NCBI GenBank assembly: GCA_009667805.1
Contig: CM019071.1
Coordinates: 43,462,250-43,526,249 of the forward strand
Source of the DNA: Leptobrachium leishanense
Lineage: Eukaryota > Chordata > Amphibia > Anura > Megophryidae
Reading direction: 5' to 3'
Length of the DNA stretch: 64,000 bases
Position numbers and translations under genes: made by a program. Positions within the stretch are counted from its first letter, which is position 1. Each line of letters starts with the position of its first letter. The notes under the pieces are model-generated. The model saw nothing but the letters and a program-made list of their open reading frames with translations, was not told the origin of the DNA and did no database searches. This document shows positions 54,953 through 64,000 of the stretch, in pieces.

Positions 54953-57192
54953 CTCCTCCTCCTCTTCCTTCTCTGTCTCTGGCAAAGTGGCAGTTAAACC
55001 GACGCCTGACAGGGTCTACGCCATGGCTCAAGCAAAAAGAAGCCATACTGTGCTTGAGCTGGTTTGTTTAGGGGACAGGAGCCACACCGGGCCAGAAATT
55101 CTGTCAGCTCTGCAGGGGCAGGTGCAGAGATGGTTAACACCACGCCAGCTTGAGCAGGGAATGATCATCTGTGATAATGGCAGCAACCTTCTCTCCGCCC
55201 TACGCAAGGGTAAATTGACGCATGTACCATGCCGAGCACACGTCCTAAATCTAGTGGTACAGCGTTTCCTAACCAAGTACCCAGGGCTGCCAGAGCTTCT
55301 AATCCAGGCCAGAAAAGTCTGCAGCCACTTCAGACGGTCATTCCCAGCAAGCGTTCGCCTGGCAGAAATTCAAAGAGAATTCCACCTTCCCACAAACCGT
55401 CTGATCTGTGACATGCCCACCAGGTGGAACTCGACATTAGCAATGCTGCAGCGTCTGCACAAGCAGCAGAGGGCCATCAACGAGTACCAGTGTGAGTATG
55501 GCACAAGGACAGGTTCAGGTCAACTTGTTTTTTTTCCCCCCCCGCAGTGGCTGATGATCAAGGATGAATGCACTGTACTATCACCATTTGAGGAGGCAAC
55601 GAGGACGGTGAGCAGGGACAGTGCATGCATCAGTGACACAATTCCTCTAGTGTTCCTGCTGGAGCACACTCTGCAGGGAATTATAGATGTGGCTCTAGAG
55701 GCAGAGCAGCGGGAGGAAGAGGAGGCCTTCCCTAGCTCTCAAGGCCCCAGTCTTTCTGCAGACAGCATTCCAGTGGGTCCTACTCAGATCAGCCAGGAGG
55801 AGGATGAGGAGGAGGAGGAGGAATATTTAAGTAGTGGGGGCATTGAAGGTGGGGATTCCTCAAGAGAGGGTTTCGTGTGCCCAGAAACACAAGGGCTAGT
55901 GTGTGGCTGGGAGGAGGAAGTGCACGATACGGTCATCTTTATTGACAAGGAAGACTCGGAAGCTAATGCCACCTCCAACCTACGCTGCATGGGCTCCCTA
56001 ATAATGCATAGCCTGCTAAAGGACCCCAGGATTTGTGCTATCAAGGAGAGGGATCATTACTGGTTGGCAACCCTTCTTGATCCACGATACACGGGTAAAG
56101 TTGCAGAGCTCATCCTGCCCGCACAGAGGGAGCACAGGATTAGGGATGTGCGTTTCGGGTTTCGGAATTTCGGAATTTCGGAATTTTCATGAAATTTCCC
56201 GATTCGTGTTTTCGGATGCGGCCGATTTTCTGAAAATTTTTAGATCTGAAAATGGCAGATCCGAAAAGTTTTCCGAGCCGAAACGAAATATTTTCGGAAC
56301 TTTCGAATGGACTTGAAATATGTCAAATCGAAATTTATTTTTGCTCTATTCATGATTTGATCTTTATTTAATAAAAAAAAATACGATAGAATCGCCAGAA
56401 TTATCGTAGACACTTTGAAACGAGGAGAACAGAAGTTCCGAAAAAACTAAAATTTCCAAAATTTCCGAAAAGTCGATACAAAAAACGAGCAAATTGACAC
56501 GAAAATACGAAAAATGGTCGATATTCCGAGAAAAAAATGTACACGAAAAACGAACCGAACCGAACCGAATCGAAACAGAAATCGGTCGAAACGAGCCGAA
56601 TCGAAAAGTTTAAACATCCGAACAAATCGAACCGAATCGAACCGAAAAAAAAATCGGTGCACAAGCCTACACAAAATGAAAAAACTTGAGGACGCTCTAA
56701 AGCGACACTTGTGTAACACCTTTCCAGGCACTGGTAGATTACCAAGTGCTGACACACGTGCTTCTGAGGCTGCGGATGATCAGAGGAATAGTGGTGAAGG
56801 CCAGGGCCGCTTGACTGATGCATTTTTAATTTTTTTTAGTCCGACGCCCAGGGACGTCAAATGTAGACACCCATTGCCAGCGTCTTCACCATATGGTGCA
56901 GGACTACCTAGGGGCAAGGGCAGACCTGGATACCTTTCCAGCAGATGATCCACTGGCTTACTGGGTGTTGAGATTGGATCACTGGCCAGAACTTAGCCAA
57001 TATGCTATGCAGCTACTGGGTTGCCCTTCATCTAGCGTGCTTTCTGAAAGGACGTTCAGTGCTGCTGGAGGTTTTGTCACAGACAAAAGAGTGCATCTGT
57101 CCACCGACTCTGTAGACCGGCTGACATTTATAAAAATGAATCAGTCCTGGATCAGCAGCTATCAATCCCCTGATGCTGAAGTAATGGATTAG
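53388..57192 (+). pseudogene. hAT transposase, copy 2
   Basis: It begins MSERTKWTGRRTQTQIRGQA at 53388. The first frame runs to 53906. After a deletion and shift, the acidic and BED-finger part runs in another frame (53948-54382). The core is open from 54681 to the inserted element at 56141 (TLDTWSSKHGKGNYISFTAH; DNGSNLLSALRKGKLTHVPC; TRWNSTLAMLQRL). The dimerisation domain is open at 56893-57192 (SERTFSAAGGFVTDKRVHLS). A stop near 54601 and the insertion destroy it. The lesions differ from those in copy 1, so they accumulated independently. Confidence 0.92.
56141..56669. mobile_element. hAT-type MITE inside the transposase
   Basis: A 529-bp insertion with ends TAGGGATGTGCGTTTCGG...ATCGGTGCACAAGCCTA and imperfect 8-bp flanks CACAGGAT / CACAAAAT. 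The interior is a run of TTTCGG/CCGAAA motifs (TTTCGGAATTTCGGAATT; CGAACCGAACCGAATCG). Copy 1 at 49436-49450 is uninterrupted (GAGCACAGGATGACAAAAC) and serves as the empty site. Confidence 0.88.
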
Positions 57193-58386
57193 ATCGGGGA
57201 TGTCCTCTTCTGCATTCACAAAACCTCCAGCACTGAACTCTTCCACAATACCACAAAAGGGTTACGGTGTGAAGGCACTTGCTGCCATGAAAGGTACAAT
57301 ATTTGGCTGCACTGACGCCTGTGCCAGATTTATATCATTTTAATTTTTTGAACTGCAGGGTTCAACCCTGCACTCTTCCACAATACCACAGAGGGGTTAC
57401 TGTATTATGATGGCACTTGCAGGCCTGGCACCAAAAGCACAATATCTGGGTGCACTGATGCCTTTACCAGATGCATATCTTTTTAATATAGGACCGCAAG
57501 GTCCACCCCTGCATTCTTCCACAATACCACAGAGGGATTACTCTATGATGATACTTGCTGGCCTCGCAGTCTTGCACCAAAGGCAGAATATCTGGGTGCA
57601 CTGACGCCTTAACCTGATGCATATCTATTTAATATAGGACCGCAAGGTTCACCCCTGCATTCTTCCACAATACCACAGAGGGGTTACTGTATGATAGTAC
57701 TTGCAGGCCTGGCACCAAAAGCACAATATTTGGGTGCACTGCCACTGATGCCTGTATCCGATTCATATCCTCAGAGGGGTTACAGTGTGACGGCACTGTT
57801 GGGGACACTAAAGGACCAATTTTGAAGCACCTATTGTTACTTTCATCCAAAGCTTGCATAAGTTTCACAATAATTTAGCCAAAAAAATCTGTAAACTTTT
57901 TCTGCGTGTCCGAAAATGTCTCCTCTTTTCATACAGACTGCCGCCCCAAGCAGTTGTTTATGGATAGATTAAAGGAAAAGCATTTACCGTAATTTGAAAC
58001 GTAATTTTTTTGTTTTTAAGTGTTTCTATACATCCTAGAAATCCACCACTTCACGGGCAAGTTATGGGGACCTCCTAGGCACGATATTTGAAGGAATTTT
58101 TGGTTTTTATTTTTAACCCTTATTTCATGGAAAACTCACTGTCCAGTTAAAAACGTTTTGTTTAAAACTTTTGTCCTTGTTTCCTGTCCCCCAGGGCACT
58201 ACCCGGACCCCCATACAACTTTTATGGCAAATATCTAGCATATATGCCCTCTTGGAGGGCACTCTAAAAACCGAATTTTCAGCCCCATTGACTTGCATGG
58301 AGTTCGAGTTCTGGTTCGGAGCTGAACATATGGGAAGTTTGGGTTCGGGCCCGAACCGAACTCGGGGGGTGTTCAGCTCATCCCTA

Positions 58387-58674
58387 ATAGCCTCCCTATA
58401 ACCCCTCCTATTACTCCTTATAACCTCCCTATAACCCCTCCTATTACTCCATATAACCTCCCTATAACCCCTCCTATTACTCCATATAACCTCCCTATAA
58501 CCCCTCCTATTACTCCTTATAACCTCCCTATAACCCCTCCTATTACTCCATATAACCTCCCTATAACCCCCCTATTAATCCATATAACCTCCCTATAACC
58601 CCTCCTATTACTCCATATAACCTCCCTATAACCCCTCCCATTACTCCTTATAACCTCCCTATAACCCCTCCTAC
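58387..58674. repeat. 33-bp minisatellite, right part, abutting a splice donor
   Basis: About eight units of the array at 52255-52601, running without a break into the donor of exon 5: the last unit reads CCCCTCCTACCTTTTC, where ACC complements the GGT at the splice site. On the minus strand each unit carries G-runs (GGAGGGGTTATAGGGAGG). Confidence 0.95.
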
Positions 58675-58851
58675 CTTTTCGATTCTAATCAGGAAGGCGT
58701 CGATATAATCTCTGGGATTGTTGGGATCCAGCGTCTCCTTGTTCAGTTTAACACTTTTCTCCACAAAGTGTGTGAGCTTATTAAAGTACACAAATGTCAT
58801 TTGATGAGGTCCTGGAAGGTACAACATGATCCTGGGAAACATTTCAAACAA
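58675..58851 (-). CDS. CYP2-A exon 5 (cytochrome P450 family 2)
   Basis: 177 bp, standard size, phase 0 at both ends, acceptor ATTTTTCAG, donor GTAGGA (weak at positions +4 to +6). It encodes LFEMFPRIMLYLPGPHQMTF, then VYFNKLTHFVEKSVKLNKET and LDPNNPRDYIDAFLIRIEK. The LPGPH and NPRDYIDAFL motifs are those of CYP2 exon 5 and parallel exon 5 of CYP2-B at 1536-1712. Confidence 0.97.
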
Positions 58852-60283
58852 CTGAAAAATAGAATAATTAGATTTAATACAATAAATTCCATAAATGAAG
58901 GAAATCCATGTTGTAGTTCAAAGCTGAAAAGATTCAGGGAACCCATATTTTTTTGTGTTTTTGAAGGAGGCAGCACTTTTCATTTCCTGCACATTTGTAT
59001 GAATTATAGTTCATTGTCGGCTCCAAATATTCTGTAACGGTAACTACTTGAGTCATCCCAAAACAACGAGTTTCATTCAGTGTGAGTTACTGGGACGCCC
59101 ACTCAACACAATTTCAGTGCTTTTAATTTTGGCATATTTGCAACTATTCGCAATTCCGGCGACGGTACATACTCGCCACCCAGGACATACTTGAAAACGA
59201 GAGAAAACTCAATGTATCCTTCCTGCTAAAATACTTTCTCCAAAAAAATAAAAACCAGTTATTCGGACACTGTCGAAAAGCACCAAAAATTGCTGTACTG
59301 TCCTTGGCTAATTAAAAGTTTCCTATTCTTTTAATCGGAGATTAAATCAATAAAAATGTATCTAAATAACAAAAAGAGTCCCTTTAAAAATAACAAAAAA
59401 TTATTTAAAAAAAAAATACAGGTTTTTGTAAAACTAAAAAAAGAAATAGTCTTTTTGCATTGTATAGTTAAACCGCTGAGCACCAAGCCTATAGGAATCA
59501 ATGTAAAAAATATTTTAGTTTTTATTCCTTTTTTTATTCCACGGTTTATTTTTTTAATTCGCAGCAAAAAGTATTTTTATTTATTGAATTTTTTGCATTT
59601 TCTTAATTATTTTTCTGGAATTTTTTTAGGCAAAATTTTGGTTTAGATTTTTTTTAAAGAGACAAGGATTTTTTTCTCTCAAACGCGTCCTTTTTTTTTT
59701 TCTGCAAGCCGGCTGCATTCAGTGTTGCTGTCCCTGGTGCTGAAACCTAATTCATTAGATTAATCCCCCCCACACACATTGCTTCAGCTTCGCTGGACAG
59801 GGGCTGTCCTTGGTGCTGAAATTCAAGTTTTTTTTTTCTCTCAGTCAGCCACTCTGGGTTGTCCACAGATGCTTCCAGTGGACGACCCTGATCGGCTGAT
59901 GGCATTGTCCGTAGTCGGGTAACCAAGTTGGCTGCGGTGCCAGTGGACGGCCGACCTAATGGAGATCAGTGTCAGGTGTTTACGTGAGAGCAAATCTATG
60001 CTGTTATGTTTTATCAGCACATTAAGGGGTTAATTATTAAACACCATTATATTTGTTGCAGCAATGATAAACCTCAGCTATCTGGATAAGGGAATTCAAG
60101 CAAGAGCCGGTCAGGTTTCATTGATGGAGCTTCTCCTGCCATTGCTTCATTCTTCCCTCTCTCTCTGGATCATGAAAGGTTTGAGGTTGGGACAAAGCCA
60201 GAAAGTGGCTTTTAATGAATGACCTGTTGAATTGGAGTTTTGCAGTTTATTCAGTCCCTTTCTCGTTTTCTCACGTCCCTTAC
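58852..60283. other. CYP2-A intron 4
   Basis: 1.43 kb. About 59180-59235 is the retroposon tail CCAGGACATACTTGAAAACG followed by TATCCTTCCTG. About 59340-59650 is very A/T rich and retains a worn copy of the transposon core (AAGCCTATAGGAATCAATGT at 59484-59503). The remainder has no recognisable feature. Confidence 0.6.
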
Positions 60284-60444
60284 CTGTCCCCAGGGGGAGC
60301 AAATAATCCGAAATGATTCATACATATACGTTATTAAATTCTGGAGTTCCTCGTTGTCGTACTCGTCACGGTGCCCGAACATGATGGACAACATGACGTT
60401 ACACGGGGGTTTGGTCAGACATTCCCGAGGGTCGAAAAATGCTT
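60284..60444 (-). CDS. CYP2-A exon 4 (cytochrome P450 family 2)
   Basis: 161 bp, standard size, entered in phase 1 and left in phase 0, acceptor TTATTCTAG, donor GTAAGG. It encodes AFFDPRECLTKPPCNVMLSI followed by MFGHRDEYDNEELQNLITYM and YESFRIICSPWGQ. The core is more diverged than in CYP2-B exon 4: the family's SNVICS..FGKRF reads CNVMLSIMFGHRDEY here. Exons 1-3 are not in the rest of the window and must lie to the right. Confidence 0.95.
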
Positions 60445-60787
60445 CTAGAATAAAGAGAAACAATTGAATGTGGTTTGCTTTTTTGTCTTTCATGTCAGCA
60501 TGAAATAGGGGCAAATTAGAGGAGTCTCAAACTCTATACCCCCCTCCCAACACTGAAAACCTTCAAAAAACATGTATGATTTGCTTCAGATCATTTCGGA
60601 ATTCAGCCAAATGAATAGCGATTCGGATCCATCCAAATTGCTGATATCTGAACCAAATTGTTCACCGAATGAAAAATCCCAATTTGATATGAACCAATTC
60701 TATTATATCCTAATTTAATTACAGCAATTTGGATTAATTTGAAATGCTCGACAGCCTTATTGATTTGTCAATACATACATCATTTTT
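60445..60787. other. CYP2-A intron 3 start
   Basis: A/T-rich intron sequence with repeated CCAAATTG/AATTTGG-type motifs near 60595-60735. No gene is seen. Confidence 0.45.
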
Positions 60788-60937
60788 GCAGCATATGCTT
60801 CATCTTGTGCTTCATTTTAGAGCATATGCTTCGTTCTGTGCATCATTTTTGCTGCATATGCTTCATCCTGTGCATAATTTTTGGAGCATATGCTTCATTC
60901 TGTACATCATTTTTTGGAGAATATGCTTCATTTGGCA
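60788..60937. repeat. ~37-bp minisatellite, left part
   Basis: Four or five imperfect units of GCATATGCTTCATCCTGTGC followed by ATCATTTTTGGA. The same unit reappears at 63476-63582 after the LINE, so the LINE inserted in this array. Confidence 0.85.
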
Positions 60938-63475
60938 ATCATACAGTATCTTGTGTAGGTGTGATCTATAGACCCCCTGGACAAGTAGAAGAGCTAGATA
61001 ATCTGCTGTTTGAGGAAATAGCCAAAATGGCAATGAAGGGGGAAGTTATTATAATGGGGGACTTTAATCTTCCTGATGTGAACTGGAAAACCAAAATAGC
61101 TGGGTGCACCAGGAGTACAAATATTCTAAACTCCCTACTGGGATTATCTCTAACACAAGTAGTTGAGGAGCCGACCCGTAAAGAGGCCATTTTGGATTTA
61201 ATACTCACAAATGGAGGTTTGGTATCCGACGTTGTTGTAGGTGAAAATTTGGGATCTAGTGATCACCAGTCAGTGTGGTTTAATATAAGAACAGGGATGG
61301 AGCCGCACCACACAAAAACAAAAGTTTTAGACTTTAAAAAAACGGATTTTTCTAAAATGAGATTTTGTGTGAAGGAGTCATTATCAGACTGGAGAAGTTT
61401 AAAGGGAGTCCAGGAGAAATGGGATTATTTAAAGGAAGCATTATTGAAGGCCACAGGCAATTGCATTCGGCTTGTTAGCAAAAACAAAAAAGGGAAGAAA
61501 CCACTGTGGTACTCTGCAGAAGTGGCCAAAATAGTGAAGAACAAAAAGACAGCATTCAATAATTATAAAAAAACTCAGAGTGAAGAAGATAGGCAGACAT
61601 ATAAGATTAGGCAGAAGGAGGCAAAGCAATTTATAAGAGCTTCCAAAGCACACGCAGAAGAGAAAATAGCTCAGTCAGTAAAAAAGGGGGACAAAACATT
61701 TTTTAGATACATAAACGAGAAAAGAAAAGTAAAACAAGGATTAGTTAGATTAAAAACAAAGGAAGGAAGGTATGTAGAAGAGGATAAAAGTCTCGCTGAC
61801 TGCCTCAATGAATATTTTTGTTCAGTCTTTGCAGAAGAAAAGGAAGGAAAGGGACCTCAGTTAGGAGGAAACACTAACGAGACATTTACATATCAGTTTA
61901 CAGAGGAGGAGGTTCTACAACAGCTGTCTAAAGTAAAGACAAATAAGTCAATGGGGCCTGATGGGATCCACCCTAAATTATTAAAAGAGCTCAGTGATGT
62001 AATAGCAAAACCGTTAACAGATTTATTTAACCAATCCTTGTTAACGGGAGTCGTCCCAGAAGACTGGAAATTAGCAAATGTTGTGCCCATTTACAAGAAG
62101 GGTAGTAGGGAGGAATCGGGGAACTATAGGCCAGTTAGTCTTACGTCAGTAGTGGGGAAATTAATGGAAACCATGTTAAAGGAAAGGATTGTTCAACATC
62201 TAAAAACACATAGATTACAGGATCAGAAACAACATGGGTTTACCTCAGGGAGATCATGCCAAACTAATCTTATTGATTTTTTTGATTGGGGAACAAAAAT
62301 AATAGACACAGGTGGTGCAGTAGACATTGCTTATTTAGATTTCAGTAAGGCTTTTTATACTGTTCCGCATAGAAGTTTATCAATAAATTGCAATCTTTGA
62401 GCTTGGATTCCAATGTTGTTGAATGGATTAGGCAGTGGCTGAGTGACAGGCAACAGAGGGTTGTGGTAAATGGAGTTTATTCGGCGCAAGGTCTTGTTAC
62501 CAGTGGGGTACCTCAGGGGTCAGTACTTGGACCCATTCTCTTTAATATTTTTATTAGTGATATTGAAGAAGGTATTAATGGAAAAGTATGTCTTTTTGCT
62601 GATGACACAAAGATTTGCAACAGGGTTGACGTTCCTGGAGGGATCAGCCAAATGACAAATGATTTAGCTAAACTAAAAATATAGTCGGAGCTGTGGCAAT
62701 TGAGTTTTAATGTGGATAAGTGCAAGATAATGCACCTGGGACGTAAAAACCCAAGGGCTGAATATCGAATATTTAATACATCTGAGGAAAGGGATTTAGG
62801 GGTTATTATTTCAGAGGATCTAAGGGTAAGTAGTCAATGTAATAGAGCAGCAGGAAATGCTGGCAGAATGCTTGGTTGTGTAGGGAGAGGTATTAGCAGT
62901 AGGAAAAGGGAAGTGCTCATGCCACTGTACAGAGCACTGGTGATACCTCACTTGGAGTACTGTGTGCAGTACTGGAGACCATATCTCCAGAAGGATATAG
63001 ACATCTTAGAGAGAGTTCAGAGAAGGGCTACTAAAATGGTGTACGGCTTGAAGGAGAAAAGTTACCAGGAAAGGCTTAATGATCTTAACATGTACAGCTT
63101 GGAAAAAAGACGAGACAGAGGAGATATGATAGAAACATTTAAATTCGTAAAGGGAATCCACAAGGTAGAGGAAGGGAGTATATTTAAAAGGAAACAAAAT
63201 AGCAAAACAAGAGGACATAGTCTTAGATTAGAGGGGCAAAGGTTTAAAAGTAACATCAGAAAGCATTATTTTACTGAGAGGGTGGTGGATACATGGAACA
63301 GTCTTCCAGTAGAAGTGGTAGAGGCCAAAACAGTAATTGAATTTAAGCAGGCATGGGATAGGCATAAGGCTATCCTAAACAAAAGATAAATCCAGGTAAA
63401 GTATCCATGTAATTGGGCAACTAGATGGGCCGAAAGGTTCTTATCTGCCGACATTTTTCTATGTTTCTATGTTTC
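60938..63475 (+). mobile_element. CR1-like LINE, 5'-truncated
   Basis: About 2.5 kb including the 3' part of the endonuclease domain, reverse transcriptase, and a 3' end GCCGAAAGGTTCTTATCTGC closing in tandem TTTCTATG. Such an octamer-repeat tail instead of poly(A) is characteristic of the CR1 group. A second 3' fragment of the same family is at 40469-41733. Confidence 0.88.
60945..63389 (+). pseudogene. LINE endonuclease/reverse transcriptase remnant
   Basis: The first frame (to 62400) has endonuclease motifs GVIYRPPGQ, IIMGDFNLPDVNW and SSDHQSVWF, then RT motifs KSMGPDGIHPKLLKEL, VVPIYKKGSREESGNYRPVS and HGFTSGRSCQTNLI. After a one-base shift near 62380 it continues with GVPQGSVLGPILFN and FADDTK (catalytic Asp pair), a stop at 62682-62684, and a C-terminal part to 63389 ending DRHKAILNKR. 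The motif usually reading SKAFDTVPH is SKAFYTVPH, so a catalytic Asp is lost as well. Not functional. Confidence 0.93.
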
Positions 63476-63582
63476 TATTCTGTGCATCATTTTTGGAGCA
63501 AATGTTTCATTCTGTGCATCATGTGTTGGTGCATATGCTTCATACTGTGCATAATTTTTGGAGCATATGCTTCATACTACAA
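63476..63582. repeat. ~37-bp minisatellite, right part
   Basis: Continuation of the CATATGCTTCAT array on the far side of the LINE: three imperfect units, with TGTGCATCATTTTTGGAGCA in the first and TGCATAATTTTTGGAGCATA in the last. Confidence 0.82.
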
Positions 63583-63691
63583 TTTACAAATTCTGAAGTG
63601 TCTGATTGCAAATACAATTTAACACTGCGCTGCCTGAAATACTCCCGTATCTGGGAGACAAATAGGAATTATTGATACTAAAACCCAAGTC

Positions 63692-63729
63692 TAACCCCCC
63701 CCCCCACCCACACACACACACACGCACAC
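63692..63729. repeat. C-run and CA microsatellite
   Basis: A run of C followed by CCCACACACACACACACGCA. Simple repeat, no further meaning is seen. Confidence 0.9.
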
Positions 63730-63853
63730 TATAGCAGCGGTTCATAGTTTATCCCCTGGCATAATATGGTTTATCTATTTGCAAATATGCGCTTTATAAC
63801 AATTCCTCAACATAAGCTTTACTGAACGTGATGGGATTCTATTTACTTAAACA

Positions 63854-64000
63854 TCTATACTATAAAAGAATAAGCCTTCAAGTGTCCGTCGCCAAAAGCG
63901 GTCTGCGCATGCGCGACGGACATTTGAAAGTGGCCGTTAAAACAAGCAGGTAGCTGCGCGTGCCGGCCGCCTGCGAAAAAAAAAAAAAAAAAAAATCGGC
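63854..64000 (+). mobile_element. Helitron 5' end, second copy, truncated by window
   Basis: Starts TCTATACTATAAAAGAATAA after an A and matches the first ~125 bp of the minus-strand Helitron ending at 26804, including the GTCCGTCGCC...GGCGACGGAC-type hairpin around CTGCGCATGCGC and the GTAGCTGCGCGTGCC segment before a poly(A) run. It continues beyond the window. Confidence 0.9.

Larger units (their letters stand above)
52610..58386 (+). mobile_element. hAT element, copy 2
   Basis: 5777 bp with termini TAGGGATGAGCTGTTCGG...TTCAGCTCATCCCTA and an 8-bp duplication ATAACCTC / ATAGCCTC (52602-52609, 58387-58394; one mismatch). It lies in the same orientation as copy 1, within intron 5, inside the 33-bp minisatellite. 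It carries a decayed transposase and a nested 529-bp element. Confidence 0.94.

Noticed and set aside
46682..57192. Host ZBED-like gene
   Set aside because: The BED finger plus hAT dimerisation frames are flanked by hAT ends with 8-bp duplications, occur twice, and carry independent stops. They are transposon remnants.
60445..64000. Exons 1-3 of CYP2-A
   Set aside because: No FSNG...RRF, YGPVYT or PPGP-type coding sequence with splice sites was found on the minus strand; the interval is LINE, minisatellite and Helitron. They must lie outside.

Overview
The window is nuclear DNA of a vertebrate, most likely an anuran amphibian. This rests on two spliced CYP2-family cytochrome P450 genes, on very dense transposons, and on repeat types that I associate with frog genomes: a TTAA-flanked element starting CCTCCCTGG, hammerhead-bearing retroelements, hAT, Tc1, Helitron, Penelope-like and CR1 elements. 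The species cannot be named from the sequence. There is no bacterial-style gene organisation.

Genes. Both P450 genes are on the minus strand, head to tail, and neither is complete here. The downstream gene (called CYP2-B) has exons 1 to 5 at 36933-36763, 28760-28598, 18265-18116, 17826-17666 and 1712-1536; exons 6-9 lie left of the window. The other gene (CYP2-A) has exons 4 to 9 at 60444-60284, 58851-58675, 52142-52001, 43933-43746, 42716-42575 and 42397-42216; exons 1-3 lie right of the window. Every internal exon has the usual CYP2 length (163, 150, 161, 177, 142, 188, 142 bp), GT/AG borders and consistent phase, so both look intact. Products would be ER-anchored haem-thiolate monooxygenases. 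Only about 1.8 kb of the 64 kb is host coding sequence.

Introns of CYP2-B. Intron 4 (16 kb) holds three arrays of a 29-bp telomere-like satellite. They are separated by two near-identical copies of a Penelope-like retroelement fragment with inverted terminal arms. Intron 2 (10 kb) holds an 8.4-kb composite bounded by a perfect 15-bp direct repeat. It is a non-coding retroelement carrying a hammerhead ribozyme motif, and it was later invaded by two DNA-transposon derivatives and by a 4.5-kb Helitron filled with a CACGTG minisatellite and GC-rich palindromes. Intron 1 (8 kb) holds a hAT derivative with a nested Tc1 element, a 22-unit minisatellite with a CTCF-like core in each unit, and two inverted copies of a 0.9-kb MITE.

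Intergenic and CYP2-A. The 5.3 kb between the genes is MITEs, a piggyBac-like element, a retroposon with a 12-bp target duplication and a CR1-like LINE tail. Introns 5 and 6 of CYP2-A each contain a decayed ~5.8-kb hAT transposon in the same orientation, on either side of exon 6. Upstream of exon 4 lie a 2.5-kb CR1-like LINE and the start of a second Helitron.

Most insertions can be placed by their target-site duplications, and several have an empty-site counterpart inside the window, so a relative order of events can be read. No CRISPR array, operon or new protein system was found. The most unusual items are the hammerhead-bearing retroelement, the Penelope fragments embedded in telomere-like satellite, the CTCF-like array and the Helitron loaded with E-box repeats.
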